Part shown: positions 13,602-26,739 of the stretch, in pieces
How the letters are laid out: each line of letters starts with the position of its first letter
Numbering within the stretch: position 1 is the stretch's first letter
From: Eonycteris spelaea
Lineage: Eukaryota > Chordata > Mammalia > Chiroptera > Pteropodidae
Assembly: GCA_003508835.1 (NCBI GenBank)
Contig: PUFA01000225.1
Location: 1 to 64,000 of the forward strand
Direction of reading: 5' to 3'
Length of the DNA: 64,000 bases
The notes under the pieces: generated by a model
Seen by the model: the letters and a program-made list of their open reading frames with translations, nothing else
What the model was told of the DNA's origin: nothing
Databases searched by the model: none
Translations under genes and position numbers: made by a program

Positions 13602-13829
13602 CTAAATAATAAAAAGAGAGGCTAATGGTTAGTAAAATCACCATGAGGAGACTCTTACGGCTAATAATCTCATTTCTACCTTGGAAGAGCTCACATGGAA
13701 GAGGTTGGTGAAAGAGACAAGGGTTTATGAGACATGCAAGGTCCTTTCTCCCTGTGCCTGATGTGCTAAAGTCATCCAACCCAGTCATTTCCCTCCAACT
13801 AAATAATTTCATTAGGAGCCTCCAAAATG

Positions 13830-15070
13830 AGAAGTCAGATTAAACCTGTATGAAATGTAACTTTTCAAAACTATTTAAGAGCAATAACAAATAACATCCA
13901 TCTCCTTATAGTTTTATTAAGGTTACAACATTATTAAGAGCTTTCAAATAACTTATACTTCCCCAGTCATATAGGAGGAAAATGTTCTCAAAAGTTTACA
14001 TTCACTTGAGAGTGAATGCACACACACACAAAAATGAACTTTTTGCTTTAGACAGGATTTTTCCTTTTTTGATGCCGAATTTAAGAAAAATAGCCATTCA
14101 GATTATTTAATATTTAATGCAATAATAGCTGGTGTAAGGATATAATTTTTATTCATTAGAGATATACTTTCAGATAGAACTTAATATTTTTTTATGCAAG
14201 AGAATATAATGGAGTAAAATGCTCTATTCTCCATATTAGGAGTGTGACAGGCACTACAAAGTGGTCATGCAGCTGTATTCAAAATCTCTCAGCAATCATT
14301 TCTCATAATTAACTTATATTATATTAAATTATAATAAAAATACCCAATATTCATAAGTTTTCTAAATTGTAACAACATTTATGCAATGCTATAAGTAGTA
14401 GAAAAACACTTTTTAAATATTTAATTTATGGATCCAAATTCATTTTTAATTAGATGTTATGATAAATTGGATAAATATCACTTCCCTTCCCTTCTGCTTT
14501 TTAAATGGTTAAAAATATCCTTTGTTAAATTAAATCAATAAGAGTAGTGGAGAAAACAAATGTAATTTAAAGGTAGGTTTTAAAATATGTATAAAATTCA
14601 TTTATATAAAAAATTAGTGTCTTATCTACATGTCATTGTTTTTTATTCGTTAAAAGGATCATCAAGGCCTGTATAAGTCATACTCTGCTATTTAAGTGGT
14701 GGCACTAATTTTTGTTAAATATATTTTAATTCAGTCACATTGTGAAAACCTTTCCTTCAATTCCCCCAAAATGCACCTGAAAAACTGCAATGAACTTTAA
14801 GTCCTGATATAAAATGAATAATATTTCAGTAGATTGATCTAAACTACCATTTTTATTATTTTGCATTTCAAATATTTTCGGAATTCCAATCTATAGCATA
14901 AAGTGTCATGTCTTATGAGCCTCAGCGGCTTCACCTCTACAATGGCAAGGGTCTAGCAAAGCATTGAAGGAAGCATTTTATCCTTCTGTGGATTAATTCC
15001 ACACAGACCCATGAAATTTCATCCATCTGTGTCTTAGTCCTTCACTCATTCTCTCAAAAAGTGAAGGCAA
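13830..15070. other. AT-rich C4BPA intron sequence, nothing recognised
   Basis: This is the intron between CCP6 and CCP5. It is strongly AT-rich, without ORFs, RNA genes or a recognisable repeat family. The L1 block follows at about 15070. Confidence 0.5.
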
Positions 15071-18000
15071 CACGTAGAGGAACTAGAAAAAGAACAACAA
15101 ACAAAGCCCAAAGTTAGTAGAAAGAATAAAATAATAAAGATCAGAGCAGAAAAAACAAAAGTGTCTAAAAAACAATAAAAAGATCAATGAAACCAAGTGA
15201 TGCTTCTTTGAAAAGATAAACAAAATTGATAAACCTCTAACCAGACTAATCAAGAAAAAAAGAGAGGAACCAAATAAATAAAATGAAAGAGAAGTCACAA
15301 CTGACACCACAGAAATATAAACGTTTGTTTTAAAAATGCTACAAAAATTATATGCCAAGAAATTTGACAATCTGGAATAAATGGATACCATCCTCGAAAC
15401 ATGCAACCTTCCAAAATTGAATCAAGGAAATCTGAACAGACCAATTACTACTAACAAAATCAAATCAATAATCAAAAACTCCACACAAACAAAAGTTTGG
15501 ACCAGATGGCTTCACAAGTGAATTTCACCAAACATTCAAAGAATAACACATTTCCTGCACAAACTCTTCCAAAAACTTCAAGAGGAGGGAAAGCACCCAA
15601 TCTCATACGAAGCCACCATTACCCTGATTCCAGAGCCAGACAAAGACATTACAACAAATAATTGTAAGCCAATATCCCTGGTGAACATAAATCCAAAAAA
15701 CCTCAACGAAATATTACGAACTCAATTCAGCAATACATTGAAAAGATCATACACCATGGTCAAGTGAGACCTATTCCTAGGATGCAGGGCAGGTTAAATA
15801 TCCACAAATCAACTAAAGTGACATACCACATAAACAAAACGAAGGATAAAAGTCATGTGATCACATCAATCGATGCACAAAAAAATGTTTGACAAAAATC
15901 TAGCATCCATTTACGATAAAAACTCTCAACAAAGTGGGAATAGAGAGAATATACCTCAACATATAAAGGGCATTCATGACAAACCAACAGCTAACATCAT
16001 ATTCAATGTTAGAAGAGTTTTCCTTACGATCAGGAACAAGACAAGTATGTCCACTTTCACCACCTCTGTGCAACATAGTATTGGAAGTCATAGCCACAGC
16101 AATCAGACAAAAAAAAAAAAAAAAGCACCCAAATTGGAAAGGAAGAAATAAAATTGTCATTATTTGCAAATGACATGATACTGTATAGAGAGAACCCTAA
16201 AGATCCCACCAAAAAAAAAAAAAAAAAAGATTAGAACTGATCAATGAATTCAGTAAAGCAGCAGGACACAAAATTAATACTATGAAATTGGTTGCATTTC
16301 TGTATACCAACAACAAATGATCAGAAATAGAAATTAAGAAAACAATCCCATTTACAATTGCATCAAAAATAGTAAATAAATAAATTTAACCAAAGATGTA
16401 AAAGACTTGTCCTCAAAAAGTTATAAGACATTGAAGAAAGAAATTGAAGTGGGTAGAAGTAAATGGAAGCATATGGTGCTCAGGGATAGGAAAAAATTTA
16501 CATTAAAGATGTCCATACTACCCAAAGCAATCGAAACAGAACTTGGACAAATAATTCTAAAAATTTATATGGAATGACAAAAGACCCTAAATAGCTACAA
16601 CAATCTTGAATAAAAAGAACAACATGGAGGTATCACGCTACCCGACATCTAACTATACTATGAGCCTACGGTAATCAAAACAGCAAGGTATTGACATAAA
16701 AACAAAAACAATAGATCAATGGAACAGAATAGAGAGCCCAGAAAAAAAACCACACCTATATGGTCAATTAATCTGTGACAAAGGAGGAAAGAATATACAA
16801 TGGGGTAGAGACAGAATAGTCAATCAATGGTGTTGGGAAACTTGACAGATACATATAAAAAAAATAAAACAAGACCACTTCTTATACCATACACAAAAAT
16901 AAACTCAAAATGGATTAGAGACTTAAATGACAGACCCCAAAACATAAAACTTCCAGAAGAAAAACATAGGCTATAAACTCTCTGGCATTGTTCTTAGGAA
17001 TATTTTTTTCTGATAGGTCGGTCACCTCAAGCAAGGAAAACGAACAAACAGAATAAACAAATTAAAAAGGGTTCGCACAGGAAGGTAAACCATCAACGAA
17101 ACAGAAAGACTCCTACTGCATGGGAAGAAGATATTTGCCAATGATGCATCCAAAAAGGGGTTGACATCCAAAATTTATAAAGAACTCATGCAACTTAACA
17201 TGAAAAACTAACAATCCAATTAAAAAATGGGCAGAGGACCCGAATAGACATTTCTCCAAAGGGACATACAGATGGCCAACAGACATATGAAAAGAATGCC
17301 CAATGTAACTAATCATCAGAGAAATGCAAATTAAAACCACAATGATATATCACCTCACACCTGTTAGAAATGCATCATCAAATAAATCAACAAACAACAA
17401 GTGTTAGCAAGGATGTAGGAAAAAGGGGATCCTCATGCACTGTTGGTGGGATTGCCAATTGCTGCAGCCACCATGGAAAACAATGTGGAGGTTCCTCTGA
17501 AAATTAAAAGTACAACTACCATATGACCCAGCAATTCCACCTCTGGGTATTTGTCTGAAAAAAACATCCAAAACACTAATTTGAAAAGGTACACGCACCC
17601 TATGTTCATTGCAGCATTATTTACAATAGCTAAGATATGAAAGCAATGTAAGTGCCCATCGATAACGATTGGATAAAGAATTGGTGTATATATAAATTGG
17701 AATATTACTCACCCATAAAAAAAAGAATGAAATCTTACCATTTGTGATAACATGGATATACATGGAAGGTATTATGCTAAGTGACATAAGTCAAACAGGA
17801 AAAGTGATCTCACTTACATGTGGAATCTAAAGAACAAATAAACAAATAAAACAGAAACAGACTCATAGATTCAAGGAACAGGCTGATGGTTGCCAGATGG
17901 GAGGGAGCCTAAAGGTGGAGTGAAAAAAGGTGAATGTTTAAGAAGTACACATTGGTAGTTACAAAAGAGTCATGGGAATGTAAAGTACAGCTTAGGGAAT

Positions 18001-18160
18001 ACAGTCAATAACATGGTACTAAGTATGTATAGTGCCTGGTGGTATTAGACCAGTCAGGGAGAAACTTTGTAAATTATTATAAATGTCTAGCCACTATGTT
18101 GTACACCTGAGACTAATATAAAATATATATATATTGAATGTTAGCTGCAATTGAAAAATT
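15070..18160 (+). mobile_element. L1 retrotransposon, 5'-truncated ORF2 and 3' end
   Basis: It begins within ORF2 upstream of the RT domain. It runs through RT (around 15480-16300), the C-terminal ORF2 region (phrases such as gggtatttgtctgaaaaaaa near 17545) and the 3' UTR to about 18120-18160. It is sense on plus and antisense to C4BPA. Long A runs interrupt it at 16110-16125 and 16210-16228, and many frame breaks make it inactive. Confidence 0.88.
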
Positions 18161-18164
18161 AAAA

Positions 18165-18412
18165 ATTGGAGGGTGAGGGGGAAGAGGAATAAGAGGCTCA
18201 AATTTCCAGATACAAAACAAATAAATCATGATTTGTGGTATACAGCATAGGGAATATAGCCAATAATATTATAATAGCATTGTAAGGTGTCAGATGGTTG
18301 CTGGACTTATCACGGTGATCACTTTTTTAGGTTATATAAATGTTGAATAACTATAGTATACACCTGAAAATACAATATGGTATGTTAGCTATATTTAATA
18401 AGAATGAAAAGA
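18165..18412 (+). mobile_element. Second L1 3' UTR tail in tandem
   Basis: The sequence repeats the 3' UTR pattern of the preceding L1 (gggaatatagccaataatat, then tatacacctgaaaata). It stands directly after the end of that L1 as a separate, diverged copy of about 250 bases. Confidence 0.7.
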
Positions 18413-18452
18413 GGGAGAAGAGGAGGAGGAGGAGGAGGAGGAGGAGAAGGGT
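18413..18452 (+). repeat. (GGA)n/(GAA)n microsatellite
   Basis: A purine-only GGA tract follows the L1 tail, probably grown from its A-rich end. Confidence 0.85.
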
Positions 18453-19007
18453 CATTTTCTACCAGTGAAACTGGAGAAAGTCTCTTTTCTATTTGGCTGA
18501 GGCAAAAATATTGGTGAGGGAATATTTAGGGGCAATCACAGGACCTAGCTCTTTCAGCCCACAGTCCCATGCTCAAGAGGCATGAGACAAACGTCACTTT
18601 ATAGCTGGTTCAGTTCATGTCTTTTTCACAGGCTTCTTTCTACCAAGCACCCAAAGTCTACATTAGGAAGAAAAGGGTTGATTGAGGTGTGATTCTGGCA
18701 ATAGTTGGAATGTATTTTTCATTCTACCATTATCAGCATTGAAGCTAATACTTAGTCTGCATAATGTTCAACTACTCTGTCTATGTCTCATTCGATTTTA
18801 AACTGGGATAAGAAACGATCATAATTTCTCAGCCCCTCAAACTCCAAGACCTTTATGGTCTCTTCTGGCAGTAATAGTTATTATTCTGTGGAATTAATAT
18901 AATTCTAAATTTGTCTTGAAGGATGCAAATGAATTCATTTAAGGCAGAAAATCCTAGCATAAGCTGGACATTTAATATATTAAAGGATTTTAAAAACAGA
19001 AACTCAC

Positions 19008-19208
19008 CCTCACATTTCACATATGGGGTCCACATGAAATTTCTCTGACAAGTCACAGTCAAAGGCTTATCTTCAGCCCGTTTATAGCCAGGATAGCAGC
19101 GATACTTCAACACAGTTCCAACATTAAACGCTTCCTCTGCAGTCGGCTTGGGGCTGCTGTGTGTTTCCCAGTAAGCATGTGGGATAGTTGGTAAGTCAAC
19201 ACAACCAT
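19008..19208 (-). pseudogene. C4BPA: C4BPA exon: CCP module 5 (intact)
   Basis: This encodes NGCVDLPTIPHAYWETHSS through MWTPYVKCE, open over the whole 201 bases, with all four Cys and the Trp. The acceptor is gagcag and the donor is G|gtgagt. Taken alone it looks like a constrained coding exon. Confidence 0.9.
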
Positions 19209-19890
19209 CTGCTCATAAAAGAAGAACAAGGAGAAAAGACGCCGTTGCTAAGGATACGACATGATCAATGAGCCTGCCCTGTCAAAAACTGTTGTGTTCA
19301 TTCAGCCACGAACCAGGCTGCCATGGCTGATGAATCAGCCACATCAAAAAAACACATATGGACATACCCCAAATGTGCAGTGCACCAGAGAGATTCTCAC
19401 TAAACACATTACCAGGTGGTTTCTTTGTGTTGTGCCAACTATCCAAAATGTTAATTCTTTTTCCGCCTCATTGTACTTCATAAAAGTTAGTCTTTGAATT
19501 AGAGTCTTAGGTTTGCTGGGTAGATGTGGCCAGAAAACCGCCTCAGGCAAATTTAACTTTCTTATTTCCTGACTGATTGGGAAAAATAAACAAGTCATTC
19601 CCTTCATCCAGATGACACCAGGAATGTTATCATTAAGGGCTGATGAAGAAACAAAACAAACTCCAGCATCCGTAGAGCCTGAACCCAGCATCTTGTCCTC
19701 TTTACACTTTCCTAGTACTACTGGTTCATATCACATGGAAATTTAATCCGAATATCTGCCAAGTTGGATTTTTATTATATTTTATTTTCAAACATTTTAA
19801 ATAGTATACAGGGTAAGTTTCTTTTAAAACAGTTTTATTGAGATACAAATCACATAACATAAAATTCACCCATTTAAAATATACAATCCA

Positions 19891-20115
19891 GTCTATGGCC
19901 ATGTCACCCTGAGCAAGCCCGATCCCGTTTGATTTTAGAAGCTAGGCAGGATCAGGCCTTGTTAGTACTTGGATGGGAGACTACGTAGGAAGACCAGATG
20001 CTGTAGGCACAAACAATATAAAATAAGGGTTTGTAAGCTGACAAGGTTCCTTGCAATCTGTGAGGTCAACAAGAGTTGCCTCACCTAAAAAATAAATAAA
20101 AATAAATTAAATTTA
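19891..20115 (+). mobile_element. 5S rRNA-derived SINE (MEG-R type of fruit bats, long form)
   Basis: Bases 19891-20009 follow vertebrate 5S rRNA from its first base (gtctatggccatgtcaccct) to ctgtaggc. They include the internal pol III promoter parts: an A-box-like gaagctaggcagg and the conserved C-box cttggatgggagac. About 95 bases of unrelated body and an AAATAAATAAA tail follow. It lies in antisense L1 in the intron between C4BPA CCP5 and CCP4. Such 5S SINEs in mammals are, from memory, the MEG-RS/MEG-RL families of megabats. The long body suggests the RL form. Confidence 0.75.
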
Positions 20116-20142
20116 AAAATATATATATATATATATATATCT
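20116..20142. repeat. (AT)n microsatellite at the SINE 3' border
   Basis: This AT run sits where the downstream target-site duplication should be. The left flank reads atttaaaatatacaatcca and the right flank begins atttaaaaatatat, so the repeat may have expanded inside the duplicated site. Confidence 0.7.
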
Positions 20143-21229
20143 CCAATGGGTTTTAGTATATTCACAGAGTTGTGCAACCATCACCACTGTCCAACATTAG
20201 AATATTTTAATCAACCTCCCCACCCAAAGAAACTCTGTATTCATAGTAGTCACTCTCAATTCCCAACTCCACCCAGGCTCGGGAATCACTAATATACTTT
20301 CTCTATATGTGGATTTTGCCTACTTTGGACTTTTTTATGGAATCATGTAATATGTTGTATTTTTTATAACTGGTTTCTTTTACTTAGTATAGTGTTATCA
20401 AGTTTCAACCATATCATAGCATGTATCATTACTTCATTTGTTTTTATTGCCAAATCATAATTCCATTGTATGGATATAGCACCTTTTGTCCATTTTTTCA
20501 TTTGACTGGCATTTGGGTTGTTTGGCTATTATAAATAATGTTATGAACATTAACATAAAGTTTTTGTGTGTGTGGACATCTGTTTTCATTTTTCTCAGGT
20601 TAGATACCTAGGAGGCCCATTATTGGGCCATATGGTAACAAACTCGTAAGAACTGCCAAAACTTGATTCCAAAACGGCTGTACCATTTAAATTCCCGCCA
20701 GCAGGGTATGAGGCTTCCAATTTTTCACATTCTCACAACTTTTGTATTTGTTTATCCTTTTTTATTACAGCCATACTGACAGGTATAAAGTGAGATTGTT
20801 GCTAGAACACTATCTCACAAGAGATACTAAAGGAACTTCTTCAGGCTTAAAGCAAGCAACTCCAATAGTAATTGAATCAATGCAAAAAAACAATGAACAC
20901 CAGCAAAGGTAACTAGGTAGGTAATTAAAAATATAGTAGATAATTGTATATTTCTTCTTTCTTAATTGACTTAGACAGCAATTACATAAAACAATATGTT
21001 ATATAATTCCATTACTAAGCCTATACCACACAAAATGCAGTATTTGGTACTAGCAGCACGAAGGAGGTAGGCAGGAACAAAGTTGTATTGGAGTACAGAA
21101 ATTACATCAAACCGTAACTTGAATCTATAATAAGAAATGAAGAGGATAAAAATGGTAAAAAGAAGATTAATATAATAAGCTCTATAAATATATACTTGTT
21201 CTCCTTTCTTCCTTCAAACTACCTTAAAA

Positions 21230-23330
21230 TATGTCAAACATAAAATCATAGAAAGCAATAGTTATCACAGTGTGTTGTTGGGTTTGGGATATATGTGGAT
21301 GGGAAAAACTTCTGCTAGATTCTCGGTTGATCATTTTTCTTTCTGTACTTTGAATGTGCCATCTCATTTTCTTCTTGCCTCCTTTGTTTCTGATAAGAAG
21401 TCAGATTTTAATATTACTGGGCTTTTATTGTACGTGATGTGTTGTAGCTTTTTTTTCTGCTTTCAGGTTTTCTCTTTGTCTTTGGCTTTTAACATTTTGA
21501 CTATAATATCTTCAGGTATAGATCTTTTTATATTTGTTCTAACTCAAAAGTTTAATAAACTAGTGTAAATTAATGTGGGTTTCTTTGGTCAAATTTGGGG
21601 AATTTTCATCTATTATTTCTTTAGATGATTTTTCTGCTCCTTTCTCTCTCCCTCTGAAACTCCTGTTATGTAAATGTTGAGGGCTCTTACAGGTGTCCCA
21701 CATTTATCTGAGGCTCTATTCATTTGTCTGCATTCTGTATAGTTCAGATGGCATTAATCTCAATCTACCTTCAAATTCACCAATTCTTTCTTCTGCCAAA
21801 ATTGAATCTACTGTTATGCTCCTTTTATAAATTTTTTATTTCACTTACTGTGCTTTTCAACTCCATAATTTTCATTTTTTTGCATATGACATTTATCTTC
21901 ATTCGTATTCTCCATTCAATAAGACATTTTCATAATATCTTTCCTTAATTATTTAAATATTGTCTCCTTTAGTTCTTTAAACATACTTACAATGACTGTT
22001 TTGAACTTTTCTGCTGAGTCCAGCATCTGAGCCCACTCAAAGGCAATTTCCATTGCCAGCTTTTTCCCTTTATATGGGTCACTCTTTCCTGTTTCTTTTC
22101 ATGTCTCAATTTTTGTTGGAAAACTGAACATGTTAGATAATATATTGTAGTAACCTAGGATATTGATTCTCCTTCTCCACCTTTAGGGCCTGTTGTTATT
22201 GTTGTTACCTCTTTTGTTTGCTTATTTATTTGTTTAGTGACTTGAGTGGATTATTGCAGTTAAGTCTATTTCCCCCAAATCTTGCAACCTCTAATGATGC
22301 TCCAAAGAAAGCACCACCTTGGGCATGCACACAGCCTTCCTACCACCAGGGATAACTGTGGTTTTATCTTTATCTCTTTCCCATTAATCGTCGGCCTCAA
22401 TTAGTATTATATACAGCTGTTAGCCTACACTAATTGTTAGCAGATTGCTCTATTGTTTTTGACACCTTTCCAGGGGCATAAACTGTGTCACAGTCAGATC
22501 CAATTAAAGTCAGGTCTTTGGGCAAGGACAGGCAATGACAGTCTTTGAGGTTCCAAATCTGCCTTTGTACTATGGATTACGAGCTGGGGTAAATTGGGGG
22601 ACTTAATTCTTTACCAGCTACCCCACCAGAATCCTTCCTGTGGTGTAGGAGCTGTGGGAAGGAGAGAAGTACAAGAGGTTGAAAACTGGTACTGCCACCG
22701 ACTGTGCCTGCCACCATATATAGATATCCACAGCCCACAGCCAGGGAGAATGAGATCTACCAGTGTTCACTGGCTGTCAAATCTTCCCACGATAACTCTT
22801 CTACTCTAGGAAGCTGGGGTAGATGGGAGATGGCACTTAGCTGCCAAGCCCACTTGAGCAGCTCTCCTGCAAAACAGGATTAGGCAGGAAAGGGTGACTG
22901 AATTCTTTGTCAATGCCCCGCTTGGTCCTCCCTATATAAGTGGAGTTTGGGGGCTGCTATTTCCTGAAGCATGGAGCTGTGGAAAATGCTATCGTAAGAT
23001 GTTTACTGGCTGCCAAAAAACCACTCTAAATAGCTATTCCGCCCTGGTGAGTTGGGAAAGATGGGAAAACTGCTGCTTGTGAGCTCACTGAAACGTTTCT
23101 CCCATAAACTGCTGGGGGACTGAGTACAGACCCTGGCTCTAATGTAATGAATGCCTTTTACTGTTTGTTTCTAAATCTGCACAGATTTTGTTAGATAAAA
23201 ACTTATCGATTTGTTGTCATTCCTTGATTAATCTCCAGAGACCTTTAAATGATTGTCTTTGCTAATTTGACCAGTTTAATAGCTTGGAGAGAGGTTGCCC
23301 CAAGCTCTTCACACCCACCACTCCAGAAGT
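21230..23330 (-). mobile_element. Antisense ancient L1, 5' UTR/ORF1-side region
   Basis: The plus strand matches the known reverse complement of an L1M 5' portion. Examples are gtttctgataagaagtcaga, cattttgactataatatctt, and aactcctgttatgtaaatgt near 21660. The match weakens after about 22330, so the right limit is uncertain. It lies in the intron between C4BPA CCP5 and CCP4. Confidence 0.6.
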
Positions 23331-23374
23331 CTCCACTGTAAGGTTATTGACAAATTCATGAGGGTGAAATTAAA

Positions 23375-23560
23375 AGCACAAGTATAGTAGCTTCCTCCCT
23401 TTTCCAGTTATATGACCTTTGGGCAAGTCACTTAACTCTCTTGAAAAGATTCCTCATCTGTAAAATGAGATCATAATAAGTGTCCACAATTTGAGGAGGG
23501 TTCATTGAGTAAATTCTTGTTATATATCTAGCTTGGTGCCAAGTTATCATTATTACTATT
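23375..23560 (+). repeat. MIR SINE
   Basis: This is the best-preserved MIR in the window. Its core tgacctttgggcaagtcact, the tail cctcatctgtaaaatgagat, and the typical right end are all readable. Confidence 0.85.
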
Positions 23561-24055
23561 AATGTCATTTTTAATGATCCACATGAGTTTATAATTTCAG
23601 AATGTCAGAATCATAGTTAGCCCATATAATACTGTTGTGCAAGTTAGAAAAAGGCATTTTTTTTCTCAGGATGCTTTCTTATTATCTTTCAAAACAATTA
23701 TCGTGATATAACAATTTTGTTAGAACAAAAATTTTCTATCAATTGCAAGAAAATTGTTGAAATAATATACACTTAATCCACAATGTCTAACAATGTTAAT
23801 GTCTCCTCGTAGGTCTAGAGTTACAACCTGCATTGATGGCCATGTGGCGTCTTTTGTGATGTTCTATTGATCCTGTACAGTGTTACTATAATCAGTCTTT
23901 TACCAATAAGAAAAGAAAAAAGAAAAAATTATTTTATCTAAATCTAAATTTTTGCTGTGATTCAAATGGGCTTCGGCATATGAGCACGCCCCTACCAACA
24001 TTTCTGGGTATCTTTAGATGCCAAACATTGAAGTTCCTTCATGGTTCATACTCAC

Positions 24056-24240
24056 TGAGCTCACAAATGGGAGGAGGAGGATTCCAGGTGTTATCAGCTT
24101 GACAATGGATTATACTGCTGCCATTGAGGATAAAACCTTTATTGCAGTCAAACACAATGGAGTCTTTGAAATTATAGATGGGGTCCAAATCCAGAGACTA
24201 ACTTTCCATTATTTAACATCTGGTGGAGGACAGATGACTT
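24056..24240 (-). pseudogene. C4BPA: C4BPA exon: CCP module 4, two +1 frameshifts
   Basis: The exon starts VICPPPDVK and runs at once into TAA (24209-24211), caused by one extra base. The ancestral frame resumes (NGKLVSGFGP), and a second extra base in a C run near 24182 shifts it again before IYNFKDSIVFDC and the terminal PPPICEL. Both borders are usable (ttag, A|gtgagt). Confidence 0.87.
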
Positions 24241-24779
24241 CTAAAGAAACCATAAGAAAAAGACAAGTGGATTATGAAAGAGAAATGACAATAAGGATAT
24301 TACTGCTATTGGTATCCAGTTTTGATTATAACAGAAAAGCCTGATACCGTACATGTCAAGTAGATACAAGGGAAACATTTTTTAAATGCATTTATATTTT
24401 TTTCAACTTTCAAAAGCCTCAATAAAATGAGGTCCCATTATGTTGGTTCTATTATGAGATGATTGTAGATAACTTCAACTTCCTCACTTTCCCAAGAAAA
24501 ACTAGCCATGTGTAACCCAGAAAAGAAACACATTATCTCCAAGTCCCCTATATAACCGACTTTCCTTAATGATGTTGGTGGGGACCAGTGGCCAACGATA
24601 ATATACGATGGTCAAGATGATGAGGCAGCCAGAGCATCAGAGATCTACACCATCACAAGCAAAGAACAAACTGCCTTCCTCCCTCAGCAGACAGTCAAGT
24701 CCTACCACCTTAATTCCTCTACAATCCCTCAACCTCCCTCCAAAGCCCACTGCCACAGCTAAAGTTGAAGCCACCTTTT

Positions 24780-25060
24780 ACTTCTTGTCTGGATGGTTGC
24801 AACAAGTTCCTGTGGGTTAAATTTTGTCCCACTTCAAATTGTCAACCATTCTTCAGCCAGAGTTACTTTTCTAAAATGCAACATATTAATCCCCTGGTTA
24901 AAGACTTTTAATGTCTCCGCTTCAACTACATTCTGAACTCCCAAGAGTGACACATGAGGCCCTTCATAGCCTGACCCTGGTAACTTTCCAGCCTCAATCT
25001 ATTGCCATTTCCGCCTCCTGCAGTCTAGACTCCAGGCCTTTAGGACTGTTTGCAGTATCA
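24780..25060 (-). repeat. L2 LINE fragment, antisense
   Basis: The plus strand reads ttctaaaatgcaacatatta, then cccctggttaaagactttta and a CT-rich series (cttcatagcctgaccctgg). This is the usual look of the reverse complement of the L2 3' end. It lies in the intron between C4BPA CCP4 and CCP3. Confidence 0.65.
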
Positions 25061-25859
25061 TGCTCTCTCATTCCCTGATTCGATTGTGTCCTGTGGGGAG
25101 TCAGAATAATAAGTGATACTATTAGGCACTAAGTAGCAAAGGAAGATGCCTTAGATTAGCAAACTAGTAATACCACAGTATATCTTCTGGCTCAGTTACT
25201 ATTTGTTTTGTCTTGTTTGACCTTCTGGTGGTTAGGTTTTGCTTGCTCTGCAGGGATATGTGGTTGGCATTAAAGTGCTAACCAATATTTCTAGCTCTGC
25301 TTCCTGAACAGACAAAAGATGATATTCCCCAGTTCCCTTAAGGTTGGTAGGATCTACACATTATGAGTTTTGGATAAAAGGCTGCAATGTAAAGTAATAT
25401 GTGGTCATATCACTCAGGTCCACAATGGATTATACTGCTCAGGACCATATTTTGGTTTTAAGGCCAAAGCTCTTAAAACACAGGTCACAATTTGCTTTTC
25501 TTTCTTCCTCTACTGAAAACATTGTGAAAGTATATCTTAATATAGAGGTGCCACAAGATCAACCCGGATTGCTAAACTGGTTGCAAACTAATAACTAAAG
25601 AGTCTCCTGGAATGCAGTACACACAGTATGAATGAGAATTAACTTCTACTTTGCAAAGCCAATGAGATATTGGTGCTGTTTGTTACTATATACGGGTAAA
25701 CATGCATCAGTATAAGCTGACCAAATAAATTATTTCATCATTGCAATAATTTTTTGTCTTTAAATCATTTCATTTCCCCTAATAAATGTACCTTCTTTTG
25801 CTCCTTTAAACAAAAGAGAAAAATCCAGAGCATAATTCAACAGTTCAAATGTGACTTAC

Positions 25860-26053
25860 TTTTACAGGTAGGAGGGCTGGGACTCCAGACACCTATTTGT
25901 TGTATTCGCCACCATGCAAAATGGAAGCTTTGCCTAACATTGAGAAGCCAGGGTTACACTTATAGGTGATAGAAGAGCCATATGTGTAGGTATCTTCATT
26001 TCCACCACTGCGCTTGCCATTGATGATATCAGGAGGGGATTTACATGTGGCAA
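25860..26053 (-). pseudogene. C4BPA: C4BPA exon: CCP module 3, two indels and a stop
   Basis: The exon opens in frame (ATCKSPPDIINGKRSGG to GFSMLGKASI). It then lacks two bases near 25917-25921, where the third Cys codon should follow, and gains one A near 25897. The frame regained after both (IGVWSPSPPTC) matches human but is out of phase with the start. The shifted frame meets TAG at 25893-25895. Acceptor cag and donor gtaagt are intact. Confidence 0.87.
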
Positions 26054-26219
26054 CTGGGATGAGTGAGTAAAGAGAAAGAAATAATCAGGTAAGACATCCT
26101 TATAAATCTAACATTCACAATGCAAATTCTAATGAACAGTACAAAAAGCAGCAAAGATATGCAGGACTTTTATCACCTAACATAAGTTTATAGTCAAATC
26201 AGAAAAAGTTTTTACTTAC

Positions 26220-26305
26220 TTACACATTCTGGAAAAGAATTACTCCAGCCAACTGTTTTATCTTGGATTTCACAATAACTAGTGGTTGAGCCAATTAAGA
26301 TATAC
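26220..26305 (-). pseudogene. C4BPA: C4BPA exon: second half of CCP2 (intact)
   Basis: This 86-base exon encodes [20 protein letters not shown] to FPEC, matching the human second half of CCP2. The acceptor is ttcag. The donor sits in a repeated gtaagtaagt, with the second GT giving the human phase. No indel. Confidence 0.88.
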
Positions 26306-26739
26306 CTGAATAAAATAGGATCAAAGATTTTAGTGGAATTTTTTCTACCCTAAATTAAAATGAATAAAAGTATCTGAACAAATAAAATCATTACTCAATA
26401 TTAAAAAATGAAAAGAATATATATTTTTTCTCAGATAATACTTCCCACTTGAGCAATCCATTCAGTAAAATTTCACCATTGCAATGAGATGTGTTTGTTC
26501 TTCTTTTTCTTTTACACTGTAATCTAGTATTTATTGAGCATCCACTAGATGTCAGTCATGAAGTTCATCCAGAGCTCAAGCAGGACAATACAGGGTAAAA
26601 GATTCAATTGAGTGTGTTATGCATTTTGAATGAGAGTACCAGCTAGATTACTGACTTCAAACTTTCATTGTTTGCAGCCTCCTTTTGACTTTCTGATAAT
26701 TACCTCTTCCATACACCATTAACTCCCTGTTGACGATCC

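Larger units (their letters stand above)
19825..20800 (-). mobile_element. Antisense L1 3' end, interrupted by a 5S-derived SINE
   Basis: The plus strand reads as the reverse complement of an old L1M-type ORF2 end and 3' UTR. Recognisable pieces are ttttattgagatacaaatca, gttgtgcaaccatcaccact, and attccattgtatggatatag. The SINE at 19891-20115 splits it; the interrupted match resumes at about 20145. Confidence 0.8.

Noticed and set aside
19891..20009. A 5S rRNA gene
   Set aside because: Many substitutions from vertebrate 5S are visible and a SINE body and A-rich tail follow. No T-run terminator follows position 120.
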